Source of the DNA: Flavobacteriales bacterium
GTDB lineage: Bacteria; Bacteroidota; Bacteroidia; NS11-12g; UBA955
Reading direction: 5' to 3'
Length of the DNA: 62,846 bases
NCBI GenBank assembly: GCA_947447955.1
Contig: CANFLS010000013.1
Coordinates: 1 to 62,846 of the forward strand
The notes beneath the pieces were generated by a model. That model saw only the letters and a program-made list of their open reading frames with translations, had not been told where the DNA came from and ran no database searches. The translations under genes and the position numbers were made by a program. How positions within the stretch are numbered: position 1 is the stretch's first letter; each line of letters opens with the position of its first letter. Shown here piece after piece: positions 53,997 to 61,934 of the stretch.

Positions 53997-55490
53997 ATGT
54001 CAGGAGTTATAGCTCGCCAAAGTCTTTGGGCCTCTGTGGTCAACTATACGGGTAGTTTGGTTGGGCTTTTTACCACATTTTATTTATTTCCATTGGTTTA
54101 CACCCAGTCTGAAAATGGGGTAATTGGATTGTTTATTGAAATGGGAGCCTTGTTGGCCGGGGTAGCCCAAATGGGTACTGGGTATTCAATTTGGAAGTTC
54201 TTTCCGCAGTTTAAGAATCATGAAAAAGGACATAATGGGGCAGGCTTTTGGATTCTTGTAATTCCGTTGGTTGGATTTCTTATCACGGCATTGGCACTGT
54301 TGTTTTTTAAAGACCCAATTATGGTCTATTTTGGCAAAAACTCATCAGATTTTGATCAGTATTACTATTGGTTACTGCCTTTTATTTTCTTTTTTGTTTT
54401 CAATAACGTTTTTGAGATTTTTTCGTCGTCAATTGGCAGTATCATTTTTGCATCCTTTCTAAGAGAAAATGTAGTCAGGATTTTACTTGGATTGATTGGT
54501 TATCTGTATTATATAAAAACATTGCATTTTTCACAATCTGTGCATTTGATTCCATTGATTTATGGGGTAATGGCAATTTTGAACTTTACTTACATTGTTA
54601 AAAATACCAATATTTCTTTTAGGCCAGATTTGCATTTTGTACGTCAATCTGAAAATTTGACTTCTGAATTTTCTAAATACACGGGTTATTTATTTTTGAC
54701 TTATTTGGCGAATTTGTTTGTTCAAAGAATTGATTTCGTGATGATAAGTTCAATGAAAGGGTTTTCTGATACCGGTATTTATAGAATTGCCGTAAACATG
54801 GCGGTTTTAATTGAAATTCCTACCAGAAGTATCTTGCAAATTTCTAATCCCAAATTAGCCGAAGCCATTCACCACAAAGACGACAACGAAATAGCCCGTT
54901 TATATCAAAAAACAAGCCTAAATCAATTTATACTCGGTTGTTTGGCACTTTTGCTTATTTGGATAAATATTGACATGTTTTTCCAATTGATGCCCAATGG
55001 AGAAAAATATGCGGTTGGAAAGTATGCTGTTTTGTTTTTAGGAATTGGCAAATTGCTCATACTCATTCAAGGCAATTCATCGGCAATGCTCACCTTTTCA
55101 AAAAAATATTACCTTTCACTTATTGTGAATTTAGGAGCTGTTTTCTTTGGAATTGTATTTAATAATTTTGCCATTCCCCGCTGGGGATTGGAAGGTGCTG
55201 CAATTGCTACTGCCTTTACTTGGGGAATTTCTGGTTTTATAATTGCACTGATTATTTGGCGCATTTACAAAATGAACCCACTTACTTGGAATATACTTTG
55301 GGTAGTTGTTCTCTTTGCTGCGCTGTTTGGTATTAATTCAATTTGGCAGAACACCATGAATATACATTTTATAGTTTTTGGGGGAATTAAAACAGCAACA
55401 ATCATGGGACTAGCCATGTTTGCAATTTATAAATTCAACTTAAGCGACGACGTTAAAAGCATGATGAACAAAGTCATCAAGCGTAAATAA
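53997..55490 (+). CDS. Wzx-like polysaccharide flippase
   Basis: This 497-aa inner-membrane protein of the MVF/MATE-like oligosaccharide exporter group has 14 predicted helices. Typical text is IARQSLWASVVNYTGSLVGLFTTFY (first 20 residues only), YLFLTYLANLFVQRIDFVMI and NNFAIPRWGLEGAAIATAFTWG. Wzx proteins move undecaprenyl-linked glycans across the inner membrane. It abuts the convergent legionaminic acid operon with no gap (stop at 55490, opposite stop at 55491), which suits a surface-glycan role. Confidence 0.88.
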   Translation: MSGVIARQSLWASVVNYTGSLVGLFTTFYLFPLVYTQSENGVIGLFIEMGALLAGVAQMGTGYSIWKFFPQFKNHEKGHNGAGFWILVIPLVGFLITALALLFFKDPIMVYFGKNSSDFDQYYYWLLPFIFFFVFNNVFEIFSSSIGSIIFASFLRENVVRILLGLIGYLYYIKTLHFSQSVHLIPLIYGVMAILNFTYIVKNTNISFRPDLHFVRQSENLTSEFSKYTGYLFLTYLANLFVQRIDFVMISSMKGFSDTGIYRIAVNMAVLIEIPTRSILQISNPKLAEAIHHKDDNEIARLYQKTSLNQFILGCLALLLIWINIDMFFQLMPNGEKYAVGKYAVLFLGIGKLLILIQGNSSAMLTFSKKYYLSLIVNLGAVFFGIVFNNFAIPRWGLEGAAIATAFTWGISGFIIALIIWRIYKMNPLTWNILWVVVLFAALFGINSIWQNTMNIHFIVFGGIKTATIMGLAMFAIYKFNLSDDVKSMMNKVIKRK

Positions 55491-56489
55491 TTAAACGTTA
55501 TAAATTTCGTGCTTGTATTGTTTTAGATTTTCTGGATCTTTAAACCATTCAATGGTTGAAGCCAATCCATCTTCAATTGTTGTTTGAGGGAACCAACCTG
55601 TATGTTGAACCAACTTTTCTTTTGATCCTAACAATCTAAATACTTCGCTATTTTGTGGACGCAATCTGTCTGTGTCTTGTAAAATAGTTGCATTGGGATT
55701 TATTTGATTGATAATATGTTGCGCAAGGTTTCCTACGCTAATTTCATTTTCTGTGGCAATGTTAATTTCATGCCCAATCAATGATTCTGTTTCGGCTATT
55801 TTAATAAATCCTTCAGCGGTATCTTTTACGAAAACCAAATCTCTAGTAGGAGTAGTGTCACCTAATTTGATTTGTTCTACACCATTTGCCAATTGTGTAA
55901 TGATAGTAGGGATAACCGCCCTGGCAGATTGTCTTGGTCCATATGTATTGAAAGGACGTACCAAGGTAATTGGTGTTTCGAAACTTCTATAAAAACTATC
56001 GGCAATGGCATCGGCACCAATTTTAGATGCTGAATACGGTGATTGTCCTTGTTTTGGATGGATTTCGGTAATAGGCACAAACTGAGCAGTTCCATACACT
56101 TCGCTGGTTGAAGTAACTAAAACGCGTTCAATATTCAAACGCTTAGCCGCTTGAACAATATTCAAAGTGCCTTTTACATTGGTGTCAATGTAACTATCAG
56201 GTGAGTGATAGCTGTATGGTATTGCAATTAAAGCAGCCAAGTGAAATACAACTTCACAGCCTTCCATTGCAGTATAAACTCCGTTAGGATCTCTTACATC
56301 CCCCGAAAAAATTTCTATTTCATTGAGAATACTTTTAGGTAAAGTGTCTAACCAACCCCAAGAATTGAAAGAATTATAATATACAAAAGCTTTTACCTTT
56401 GCTCCACGAGCAACCAAAGCTTCTGTTAAATGGCTACCAATAAATCCATCGGCGCCTGTAATAAGTACTTTTTTACCTGAAATATTCAT
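55491..56489 (-). CDS. legB: LegB-type nucleotide-sugar 4,6-dehydratase
   Basis: A 332-aa short-chain dehydrogenase-fold enzyme that makes the 4-keto-6-deoxy sugar in legionaminic acid synthesis. NAD binding is GADGFIGSHL (about 11-20); the catalytic TSTSEVYGT and Y-x-x-x-K (PYSASK) are present. AFVYYNSFNSWGWLD is a marker of LegB compared with PseB and RmlB. It is the last gene of the operon and has its own promoter element 11 nt upstream. The nucleotide (GDP or UDP) cannot be seen in the sequence; the presence of PtmE suggests GDP. Confidence 0.87.
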   Translation of the reverse strand: MNISGKKVLITGADGFIGSHLTEALVARGAKVKAFVYYNSFNSWGWLDTLPKSILNEIEIFSGDVRDPNGVYTAMEGCEVVFHLAALIAIPYSYHSPDSYIDTNVKGTLNIVQAAKRLNIERVLVTSTSEVYGTAQFVPITEIHPKQGQSPYSASKIGADAIADSFYRSFETPITLVRPFNTYGPRQSARAVIPTIITQLANGVEQIKLGDTTPTRDLVFVKDTAEGFIKIAETESLIGHEINIATENEISVGNLAQHIINQINPNATILQDTDRLRPQNSEVFRLLGSKEKLVQHTGWFPQTTIEDGLASTIEWFKDPENLKQYKHEIYNV

Positions 56490-56500
56490 GTTTACAATTG

Positions 56501-56508
56501 CAAAAGTA
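56501..56508 (-). promoter_or_regulatory. -7 element TACTTTTG of legB
   Basis: Exact match, 11 nt before the legB ATG, just inside the gap after the preceding gene's stop at 56516. It suggests an internal promoter. Confidence 0.5.
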
Positions 56509-56515
56509 ATTAAAC

Positions 56516-57391
56516 CTATTGAATTTCTTTTCTTGGGTATGCATCAATAAAACTTCCTTTGGTTGCATTGTATATCTTTACTCCCATATATTCGGCATAT
56601 TGTTGCAAACGATGGTGGGCATAAAAAGCTTTATGCAAACTCTGAAAAAATTCATGCATTTTTACTGGTCGTCCATCAGCATGTAACTGCGGAGTTGTTT
56701 TTTTATTTACTTTATAAAAATGATCGTCTGCAAATTGAAGTTGATTGTTGTCGTCTACAATCATGTTCATATGGAAATTGTTATCAGCGCCTACCAAATA
56801 GATACTTTCAAAACCTAAATTAATTGCCTGGAATATGCAAGAGTTAATTACATTTTGACTTTGTGGACTTCCAAACTTCTTTTTATAAATGAAGTTTTCA
56901 AACCCGGTAAATCCTTTTACAACGGTGTAATTGTAAAATTGGATTTTAATATTCTTGCTCAAAGCATAATTTGCTATGAATGTGTTTTTATAAATTTGAG
57001 GGATAAATAAAATCAAATCCCAATTTGCTGAAAAAATCGATTTCCAAACAGAATTTATTAATTCTTGTATTTGGAGAAAGTCGGGCTGTTTTTTTAGTCT
57101 TGGTAATTTTGTAGCATCATTAAAAACCTCTTCTGAGAAATCCAAAAATGCATGATCAGACATCAAATAATACTTGGGTTTAATGTTTTGAAAAGAGGGA
57201 GTTGCGGCAAACATGTTTACACACATCGTTGGCATCTGTTCGTCTAATTTGAAATTGTCTAAAAATCCTTTAGCACTAGGACCATTTCCAACAATAACAA
57301 CTGATTTTTCTGTTGCATGAAACTCCTTTAGGAAAAATTTACTTTTCAGTGTTATTTTAACCAAAGACAAAAGGGTATCAATTATTTTCAT
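56516..57391 (-). CDS. Candidate nonulosonate transferase (GT42/Maf-like fold)
   Basis: A 291-aa protein without a firm family. The N-terminal VVIVGNGPSAKGFLDNFK (about 31-48) is the glycine-rich loop shared by GT42 sialyltransferases (IAGNGPSL in CstII) and by Maf/DUF115 proteins that transfer nonulosonic acids to flagellin. Then CVNMFAATP and later NLGFESIYLVGADNNFH (about 193-209) with the layout of those enzymes, and a C-terminal YMGVKIYNATKGSFIDAY. It lies within the legionaminic acid operon, overlapping legF by 14 bp. I infer that it moves the CMP-sugar to an acceptor. Alternatives are a Rossmann-fold enzyme such as the MptE-like group. Confidence 0.55.
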   Translation of the reverse strand: MKIIDTLLSLVKITLKSKFFLKEFHATEKSVVIVGNGPSAKGFLDNFKLDEQMPTMCVNMFAATPSFQNIKPKYYLMSDHAFLDFSEEVFNDATKLPRLKKQPDFLQIQELINSVWKSIFSANWDLILFIPQIYKNTFIANYALSKNIKIQFYNYTVVKGFTGFENFIYKKKFGSPQSQNVINSCIFQAINLGFESIYLVGADNNFHMNMIVDDNNQLQFADDHFYKVNKKTTPQLHADGRPVKMHEFFQSLHKAFYAHHRLQQYAEYMGVKIYNATKGSFIDAYPRKEIQ

Positions 57392-58070
57392 TGTTGTTCA
57401 ATATTTTTTCTGCCTTTTCCCAATCATTCAATGTGTCCAAATCCAAGCTAAATTCTTCAGGTATTTCATATTTGATTACTTTTTTCATTTCATGTAACGG
57501 CTGTTTTTTAAGTGAATTTACAGAAATTACATAAATAGAGCCATTTACTAAATATGTTTTGGGGCAATCTTGACGGCGTGTGAAATTACTTGGTATACTG
57601 CGGTGTATAAATCCGTCGGTTTCGTTGTATAAATTGTAATAAGGATTCAAAGGAGTTTCACAAACACTGACAACCATGTCACAATCCGATTTTTTGAACA
57701 ATTCAATACTATCGTGTATGAATTCAACCTTCCTGAATGGGGATGTTGGTTGTAACAATAAAATTGCATCGAAACCCATGCCCTTAGATTCATAATATTC
57801 AATTGCATGAATCAATACATCGTGAGATGATGTCGTATCTAAACTAATTTCCTCAGGTCGTATAAAAGGAACATTTAACCCGTATTGTTTTTTTGCAATC
57901 TCTATTACTTGCTCAGAATTTGTGCTGATACAAATGTCATCAATCCCCGTTGCTTGTTTTGCAACCTCTATAGAATATCCAATTAATGGAACATTATTCA
58001 ATAATTTCCAGTTTTTACCAGGAATGCCTTTTGAATCTCTACGGGCCGGTATGATACATAAAATTTTCAT
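57378..58070 (-). CDS. legF: CMP-nonulosonate cytidylyltransferase (LegF/NeuA type)
   Basis: This 230-aa enzyme activates the nonulosonic acid with CTP. It starts with CIIPARRDSKGIPGKNWK, the nucleotide-binding signature of NeuA-like enzymes; then STNSEQVIEIAKK, ILLQPTSPFR and DCDMVVSVCE. Only the core domain is present, with no C-terminal esterase extension. The stop of ptmE and this start are adjacent. It belongs to the LegF/PtmB branch by context rather than by any single residue. Confidence 0.9.
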   Translation of the reverse strand: MKILCIIPARRDSKGIPGKNWKLLNNVPLIGYSIEVAKQATGIDDICISTNSEQVIEIAKKQYGLNVPFIRPEEISLDTTSSHDVLIHAIEYYESKGMGFDAILLLQPTSPFRKVEFIHDSIELFKKSDCDMVVSVCETPLNPYYNLYNETDGFIHRSIPSNFTRRQDCPKTYLVNGSIYVISVNSLKKQPLHEMKKVIKYEIPEEFSLDLDTLNDWEKAEKILNNNENN

Positions 58071-59120
58071 TTAGAAAAAATTTATGGTTTGTATGTCTTC
58101 GTTTGACTTTTGATAATCGTCTAACGATCCAATGTCATTCCAATATCCATGGATAGGGAAGCTGATTACTGATTTTGAGGTATTGATCAAATTCTCTGCA
58201 AAATCTGTGGCATTGTAAAATGTATTTTGAGGGATAGTTGAAACCAATTCGGATTCAAATAAATAGAAACCAGCATTTGCAAAATAAGTATAGGTTGGTT
58301 TTTCTGCAATTGAAGTTATTTGATTGCCTTCATTTTCCAAAACTGCATATGGTAATGTTATTTTATGAGGGATGGTAGCAATACTCAAAGCTGCATTTCC
58401 ATTTAAATGCCTAAAGTAAAATTCTTCATAATCAATGTTGCTTAACAAATCGGCATTGAATAATAATACATGTTTAGATTGAATATTTGGAATCAACGAC
58501 AAGGCTCCAATTGTTCCAAGAGGTTCATTCTCTTCAATGTAATGGATATTGCAATTTAGCGAAGATCCATCACCAAAATGATCTTTGATCTGTTCTTTAA
58601 GGTAATTTACACAAATTACGATGTCTTTAATTCCAAAGGAAATTAATCTTCTAATATTGATTTCTAAAATTGGCAAGTCACCCACTTTTAACATAGGTTT
58701 TGGAGTACTAATGGTTAGTGGCCTCAATCTATTTCCGAAACCACCAGCCATGATCACTGCGGTTAACGGCAAATAACTTTTTAGCTGATTAAAGTTTAAA
58801 ATATCAATTAACTCTTTTTTGTCATTCAACAAAGGCAAGATGAAAATTTGCTTTTCTCTCCATGCCCTTAATTGTTCTATAGAAACTTTTCCTGCTTCAA
58901 TGTATTTGAAATTTGTGAAAGCAAAATTTTCAGCGTTTTGATTGAAATCAATTCCGCCTAACAATCCGCGGCGGATATCGCCGTCGGTAATTGTTCCTAT
59001 AACTTGGTTTTCGGAATTCAATACAAAAACTGTTCTCAAGTGGTATGGTAAGTTTAACTTTTCCAATGCCAAAGAAACTGGTTCGTTGTATTTGATGGTA
59101 TGAGCAGAAATATCAATCAT
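58071..59120 (-). CDS. ptmE: CBS-domain sugar nucleotidyltransferase (PtmE-like)
   Basis: A 349-aa enzyme with two CBS modules (about 1-115: VFVLNSENQVIGTITDGDIRRG, ILPLLNDKKELIDIL) followed by a nucleotidyltransferase domain (about 118-345: AVIMAGGFGNRLRPLT, STPKPMLKVGDLPIL, NADLLSN). In Campylobacter PtmE makes GDP-glucosamine, the first activated sugar of the legionaminic acid route. The CBS pair may sense nucleotides. It overlaps neuC by 8 bp. Confidence 0.85.
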   Translation of the reverse strand: MIDISAHTIKYNEPVSLALEKLNLPYHLRTVFVLNSENQVIGTITDGDIRRGLLGGIDFNQNAENFAFTNFKYIEAGKVSIEQLRAWREKQIFILPLLNDKKELIDILNFNQLKSYLPLTAVIMAGGFGNRLRPLTISTPKPMLKVGDLPILEINIRRLISFGIKDIVICVNYLKEQIKDHFGDGSSLNCNIHYIEENEPLGTIGALSLIPNIQSKHVLLFNADLLSNIDYEEFYFRHLNGNAALSIATIPHKITLPYAVLENEGNQITSIAEKPTYTYFANAGFYLFESELVSTIPQNTFYNATDFAENLINTSKSVISFPIHGYWNDIGSLDDYQKSNEDIQTINFF

Positions 59121-60249
59121 TTGAATAGTGACTTTTTAAAATATTATTTTGAAGTTCATTACAAATTAAATCGGCAGTGTTTCCAATGCCATAAATTTGG
59201 ATTTTGGTATTTTCGTAGGTGTTGTTGCAATTGTTTCTAACTGCATCAATAATTTGCTGTTTAGAAATTGTGGTATTGAAAATATTTGGAGTAATAATTC
59301 TACCCGTTTGGCGTTCGCCTAGATTTATAACTGTTGTTGGAAAATAAGATGCTTCAACAAACCCACTTGATGTATTGCCCACCATCATTTTGCAATGTTT
59401 CATTGCCGATAAGTAGCCAATTGTGCCTAAGTTTTCGGTTGTAAATATCTGTGTGTTTTCTTTTGCCAAAGTTTCAAATGAACTCCGAATAATTGCACCA
59501 CCCGTATCGCTGTTTGGCATAGTTATCAAAATCTGAAAATCACTTAATTCTGAAAATGCATCGCAAATTTCTTGGGCATAATCTGCATTGGCTTCATAAT
59601 TCACAGTTTCTGGATGAAATGTACATAAAATGGTTGGCAGAGCGAAATCTACTCCCGTTTTTATTTTTAAATCCTCGGTAGAAAGTAAATTCAATCTTTC
59701 TAAATTGTCGATGCTCAAATGCCCGAAATTAAAAACGTTATCGGCATTCGATGTGAGTTCAATTACTCTGTTTTTGTAGGCTTCACAAGCTGCAAAATGA
59801 TACTTAGACATTAAACTCAAAGCATGTCTTAGGCAATCGTCAATGGCACCTTCCGTTTTTTCGCCACCATAAAGATGTGCAATTTTTACTTGGAATGGAA
59901 CCGATGCAGCCACTGCCGCAAACATTTCGTATCTATCGCCTAAGCAAAATACCAAGTCAAATTGATTTAATTCCCAAAACTTAGAGAATTCTAACATGGT
60001 ATTTCCCATTGCGTTGGCAATGTCAGAAGGCGAATCTCCAATTGCGTAGCAGTTGTTGATTCTATGAGGGACATCAAATCCATCGGAAAGAATTTGATTC
60101 ACCGTATAACCGTATTCCTCAGATAAATGAGTTCCAAATGCAATGATTTCGGTGCTTGAATTGGGCAGCAAATTCAAGGCCTTGATTAGAGGATAGTAAA
60201 TACTATAATCGGCTCTTGAGCTTGTTAATAATCCAATTTTAACACCCAT
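59113..60249 (-). CDS. legG: NeuC/LegG-type hydrolysing 2-epimerase
   Basis: A 378-aa member of the UDP-GlcNAc 2-epimerase family that releases the nucleotide and inverts C2. Family text: RADYSIYYPLIKAL (about 12-25), FCLGDRYEMFAAVAAS, HLYGGEKTEGAIDDCLRH, LCTFHPET, MVGNTSSGFVEA and NLGERQTGR. Hydrolysing forms (NeuC, LegG) rather than WecB types fit the NeuB next door. It has its own promoter element 7 nt upstream. NeuC or LegG cannot be separated by sight; the neighbours favour LegG. Confidence 0.9.
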   Translation of the reverse strand: MGVKIGLLTSSRADYSIYYPLIKALNLLPNSSTEIIAFGTHLSEEYGYTVNQILSDGFDVPHRINNCYAIGDSPSDIANAMGNTMLEFSKFWELNQFDLVFCLGDRYEMFAAVAASVPFQVKIAHLYGGEKTEGAIDDCLRHALSLMSKYHFAACEAYKNRVIELTSNADNVFNFGHLSIDNLERLNLLSTEDLKIKTGVDFALPTILCTFHPETVNYEANADYAQEICDAFSELSDFQILITMPNSDTGGAIIRSSFETLAKENTQIFTTENLGTIGYLSAMKHCKMMVGNTSSGFVEASYFPTTVINLGERQTGRIITPNIFNTTISKQQIIDAVRNNCNNTYENTKIQIYGIGNTADLICNELQNNILKSHYSND

Positions 60250-60256
60250 ATACTTG

Positions 60257-60264
60257 CAAATCTA
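60257..60264 (-). promoter_or_regulatory. -7 element TAGATTTG of legG
   Basis: Exact match, 7 nt before the ATG at 60249. It lies in the 27-bp gap after the HAD gene and suggests an internal promoter. Confidence 0.5.
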
Positions 60265-60276
60265 TTTAAATATTGG

Positions 60277-60918
60277 TTACAGTGTTTGAAAATAATTAAA
60301 TGCCTCTTGAATTGATTCAAAAGAGGGAATATTTATGTGGTTCAATTTATTGCCAATTAACATACCTTGGCTTCCATTTTTTATTCCTTGCTCAATGTCG
60401 TTTTCATATCTATCACCCACAAAAATGCATTGATCCCAAGAAACATTTAATTGTTCTAAGATCCCTTCAAAAGCATCCATTGATGGTTTTTCATGTTGAA
60501 ATGTTCTTGCAGGAACAAAATGACATTTCTCTTTATTGGTCAAATTCAAACACTGCCATTTGTTATTTTGTGCCGCTATAATTCCATTTGTAAGAATGGC
60601 AATTTTGAAATTGTTGTTGAGGCAATATTCAAACCAGTCAGCGATTCCCGAATACGGTTTGATATCACATTCAATGTCAACAAAAAGTTGAAACAGTTGA
60701 TTGTGATAGGATACGTTAAATAAATTGACCTCTTCCAAAGCAAATTTAAAAATATCCTTTTTGTTAAAACGGAAGTAATCGAAGTCATCAAACAAAAATT
60801 GAAAGATTTCAAAATCAATGTTATTTCCTTCGCAAAATTGACTAAAAACACAATGAAAATAGTCAGACTCTGAATATATGGTATTGTCTAAATCAAATAT
60901 GATTGTATTTGCCTTCAT
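60277..60918 (-). CDS. HAD-superfamily phosphatase in the nonulosonate operon
   Basis: A 213-aa hydrolase. Motif I is IIFDLDNTIYS (nucleophile and acid Asp), motif II ILTNG, motif III Lys in HEKPSMDAFEG, and motif IV FVGDRYENDIEQG. The start is ATG 60918, whose ATGA overlaps the neuB stop by 4 bp; five more codons are open upstream to 60933. Typical of YjjG or Neu5Ac-9-phosphatase-like enzymes. If it belongs to the route, it could remove phosphate from a sugar or acid intermediate, which the LegG/LegI scheme does not require. Confidence 0.83.
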   Translation of the reverse strand: MKANTIIFDLDNTIYSESDYFHCVFSQFCEGNNIDFEIFQFLFDDFDYFRFNKKDIFKFALEEVNLFNVSYHNQLFQLFVDIECDIKPYSGIADWFEYCLNNNFKIAILTNGIIAAQNNKWQCLNLTNKEKCHFVPARTFQHEKPSMDAFEGILEQLNVSWDQCIFVGDRYENDIEQGIKNGSQGMLIGNKLNHINIPSFESIQEAFNYFQTL

Positions 60919-61934
60919 TGAATATGCTCCCAACTCAATGCAGTTTGACGTGGTATGGCAGTTTTTACGGATTTTCCAATGAATTCATCAATAAACATGG
61001 GTGAAATTCCAGATTCAGGACGTAAAATCACCAAATTGTCCATGCTCAAAATTTCTCCAGCTTCAATGTTCCTCGATGAAAAAATACTTCTTCTGGCAAT
61101 AAACTTGTTTTTTCCTTCACTGGGAGAGGTTATTTTCTCTTTTGATCCAAGTGCAATTTCTATATTTCGAATGCCATCTACCAATGCTTTGAATTCTGAG
61201 GGATCTAATGACGCCTGCTGGTCTGGACCTGGCAAATTCTTATCTGTGGTAAAGTGCTTTTCAATCACAGTGGCTCCTAAAGCAACTGCGGCAATTGAAA
61301 TGTCAATGCCGGGGGTATGGTCGCTGTATCCATATTTGATTCCAAGCTTATTGCCCATTTCAACCATTGCCAATAAATTCACATCTTCAATGGGACTTGG
61401 ATATTCCGTATTGCATTGCAATACGGTAATTTGTTCTTTTGTTTGACCACTTGCCAAAATCGCGTTTACAGCGGCTTCAACTTCTTCCATGTTTGCCATT
61501 CCGGTAGATATATAAACCTGAGAAGCCCTTTGAGCAATTGCTCTTATATAAGGCAAATTTGTAATTTCACCAGAAGGGATTTTATAAATGGTTTCGCCCA
61601 TTCCAGTCAAATAATCCAAGCTTTTCAGATCAAATGCCGTAGACAAAAACATCTTTCCACGCTTTTCAACTTCTTGTTTTAGCATTGGGAAAATATCATG
61701 TGTGAAATGGAATTTTCTAGACATTTCCAATTGACTTTCGTCTGCATTTCCAGTGGTTACTTTTTGGTATTCGGCTTTAGGTGCAGTTGACGTTTGAACC
61801 AATTCCGGTATCGCAGTTTGGAACTTTATGGCATCTACACCGCATTTAGACGCGGCTTCAATCATTTCTACTGCCAATTCGAAGTTGGCATTGTGGTTCA
61901 CTCCAATTTCGGCAATGATAAACGTTTTAGTCAT
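60915..61934 (-). CDS. legI: NeuB/LegI-type nonulosonic acid synthase
   Basis: This 339-aa enzyme condenses a 6-deoxy-mannosamine-type sugar with phosphoenolpyruvate. Family text: FIIAEIGVNHNANFELA at the start, DAIKFQT, FLSTAFDLKSLD, VYISTGMANMEEVE, CNTEYPSP, GYSDHTPG, EKHFTTDK and DQQASLDP. A C-terminal SAF (antifreeze-like) domain follows (about 280-339, ARRSIFSSRNIEAGE). The start is ATG 61934, overlapping the upstream ATP-grasp gene by 8 bp. Legionaminic, sialic and related synthases cannot be told apart by sight; legB and ptmE favour legionaminic acid. Confidence 0.93.
   Translation of the reverse strand: MTKTFIIAEIGVNHNANFELAVEMIEAASKCGVDAIKFQTAIPELVQTSTAPKAEYQKVTTGNADESQLEMSRKFHFTHDIFPMLKQEVEKRGKMFLSTAFDLKSLDYLTGMGETIYKIPSGEITNLPYIRAIAQRASQVYISTGMANMEEVEAAVNAILASGQTKEQITVLQCNTEYPSPIEDVNLLAMVEMGNKLGIKYGYSDHTPGIDISIAAVALGATVIEKHFTTDKNLPGPDQQASLDPSEFKALVDGIRNIEIALGSKEKITSPSEGKNKFIARRSIFSSRNIEAGEILSMDNLVILRPESGISPMFIDEFIGKSVKTAIPRQTALSWEHIQ

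Noticed and set aside
60955-61446. 163-codon open frame on the plus strand opposite the NeuB-like gene
   Set aside because: It is complementary to well-conserved synthase motifs; no start signal or family text is seen.
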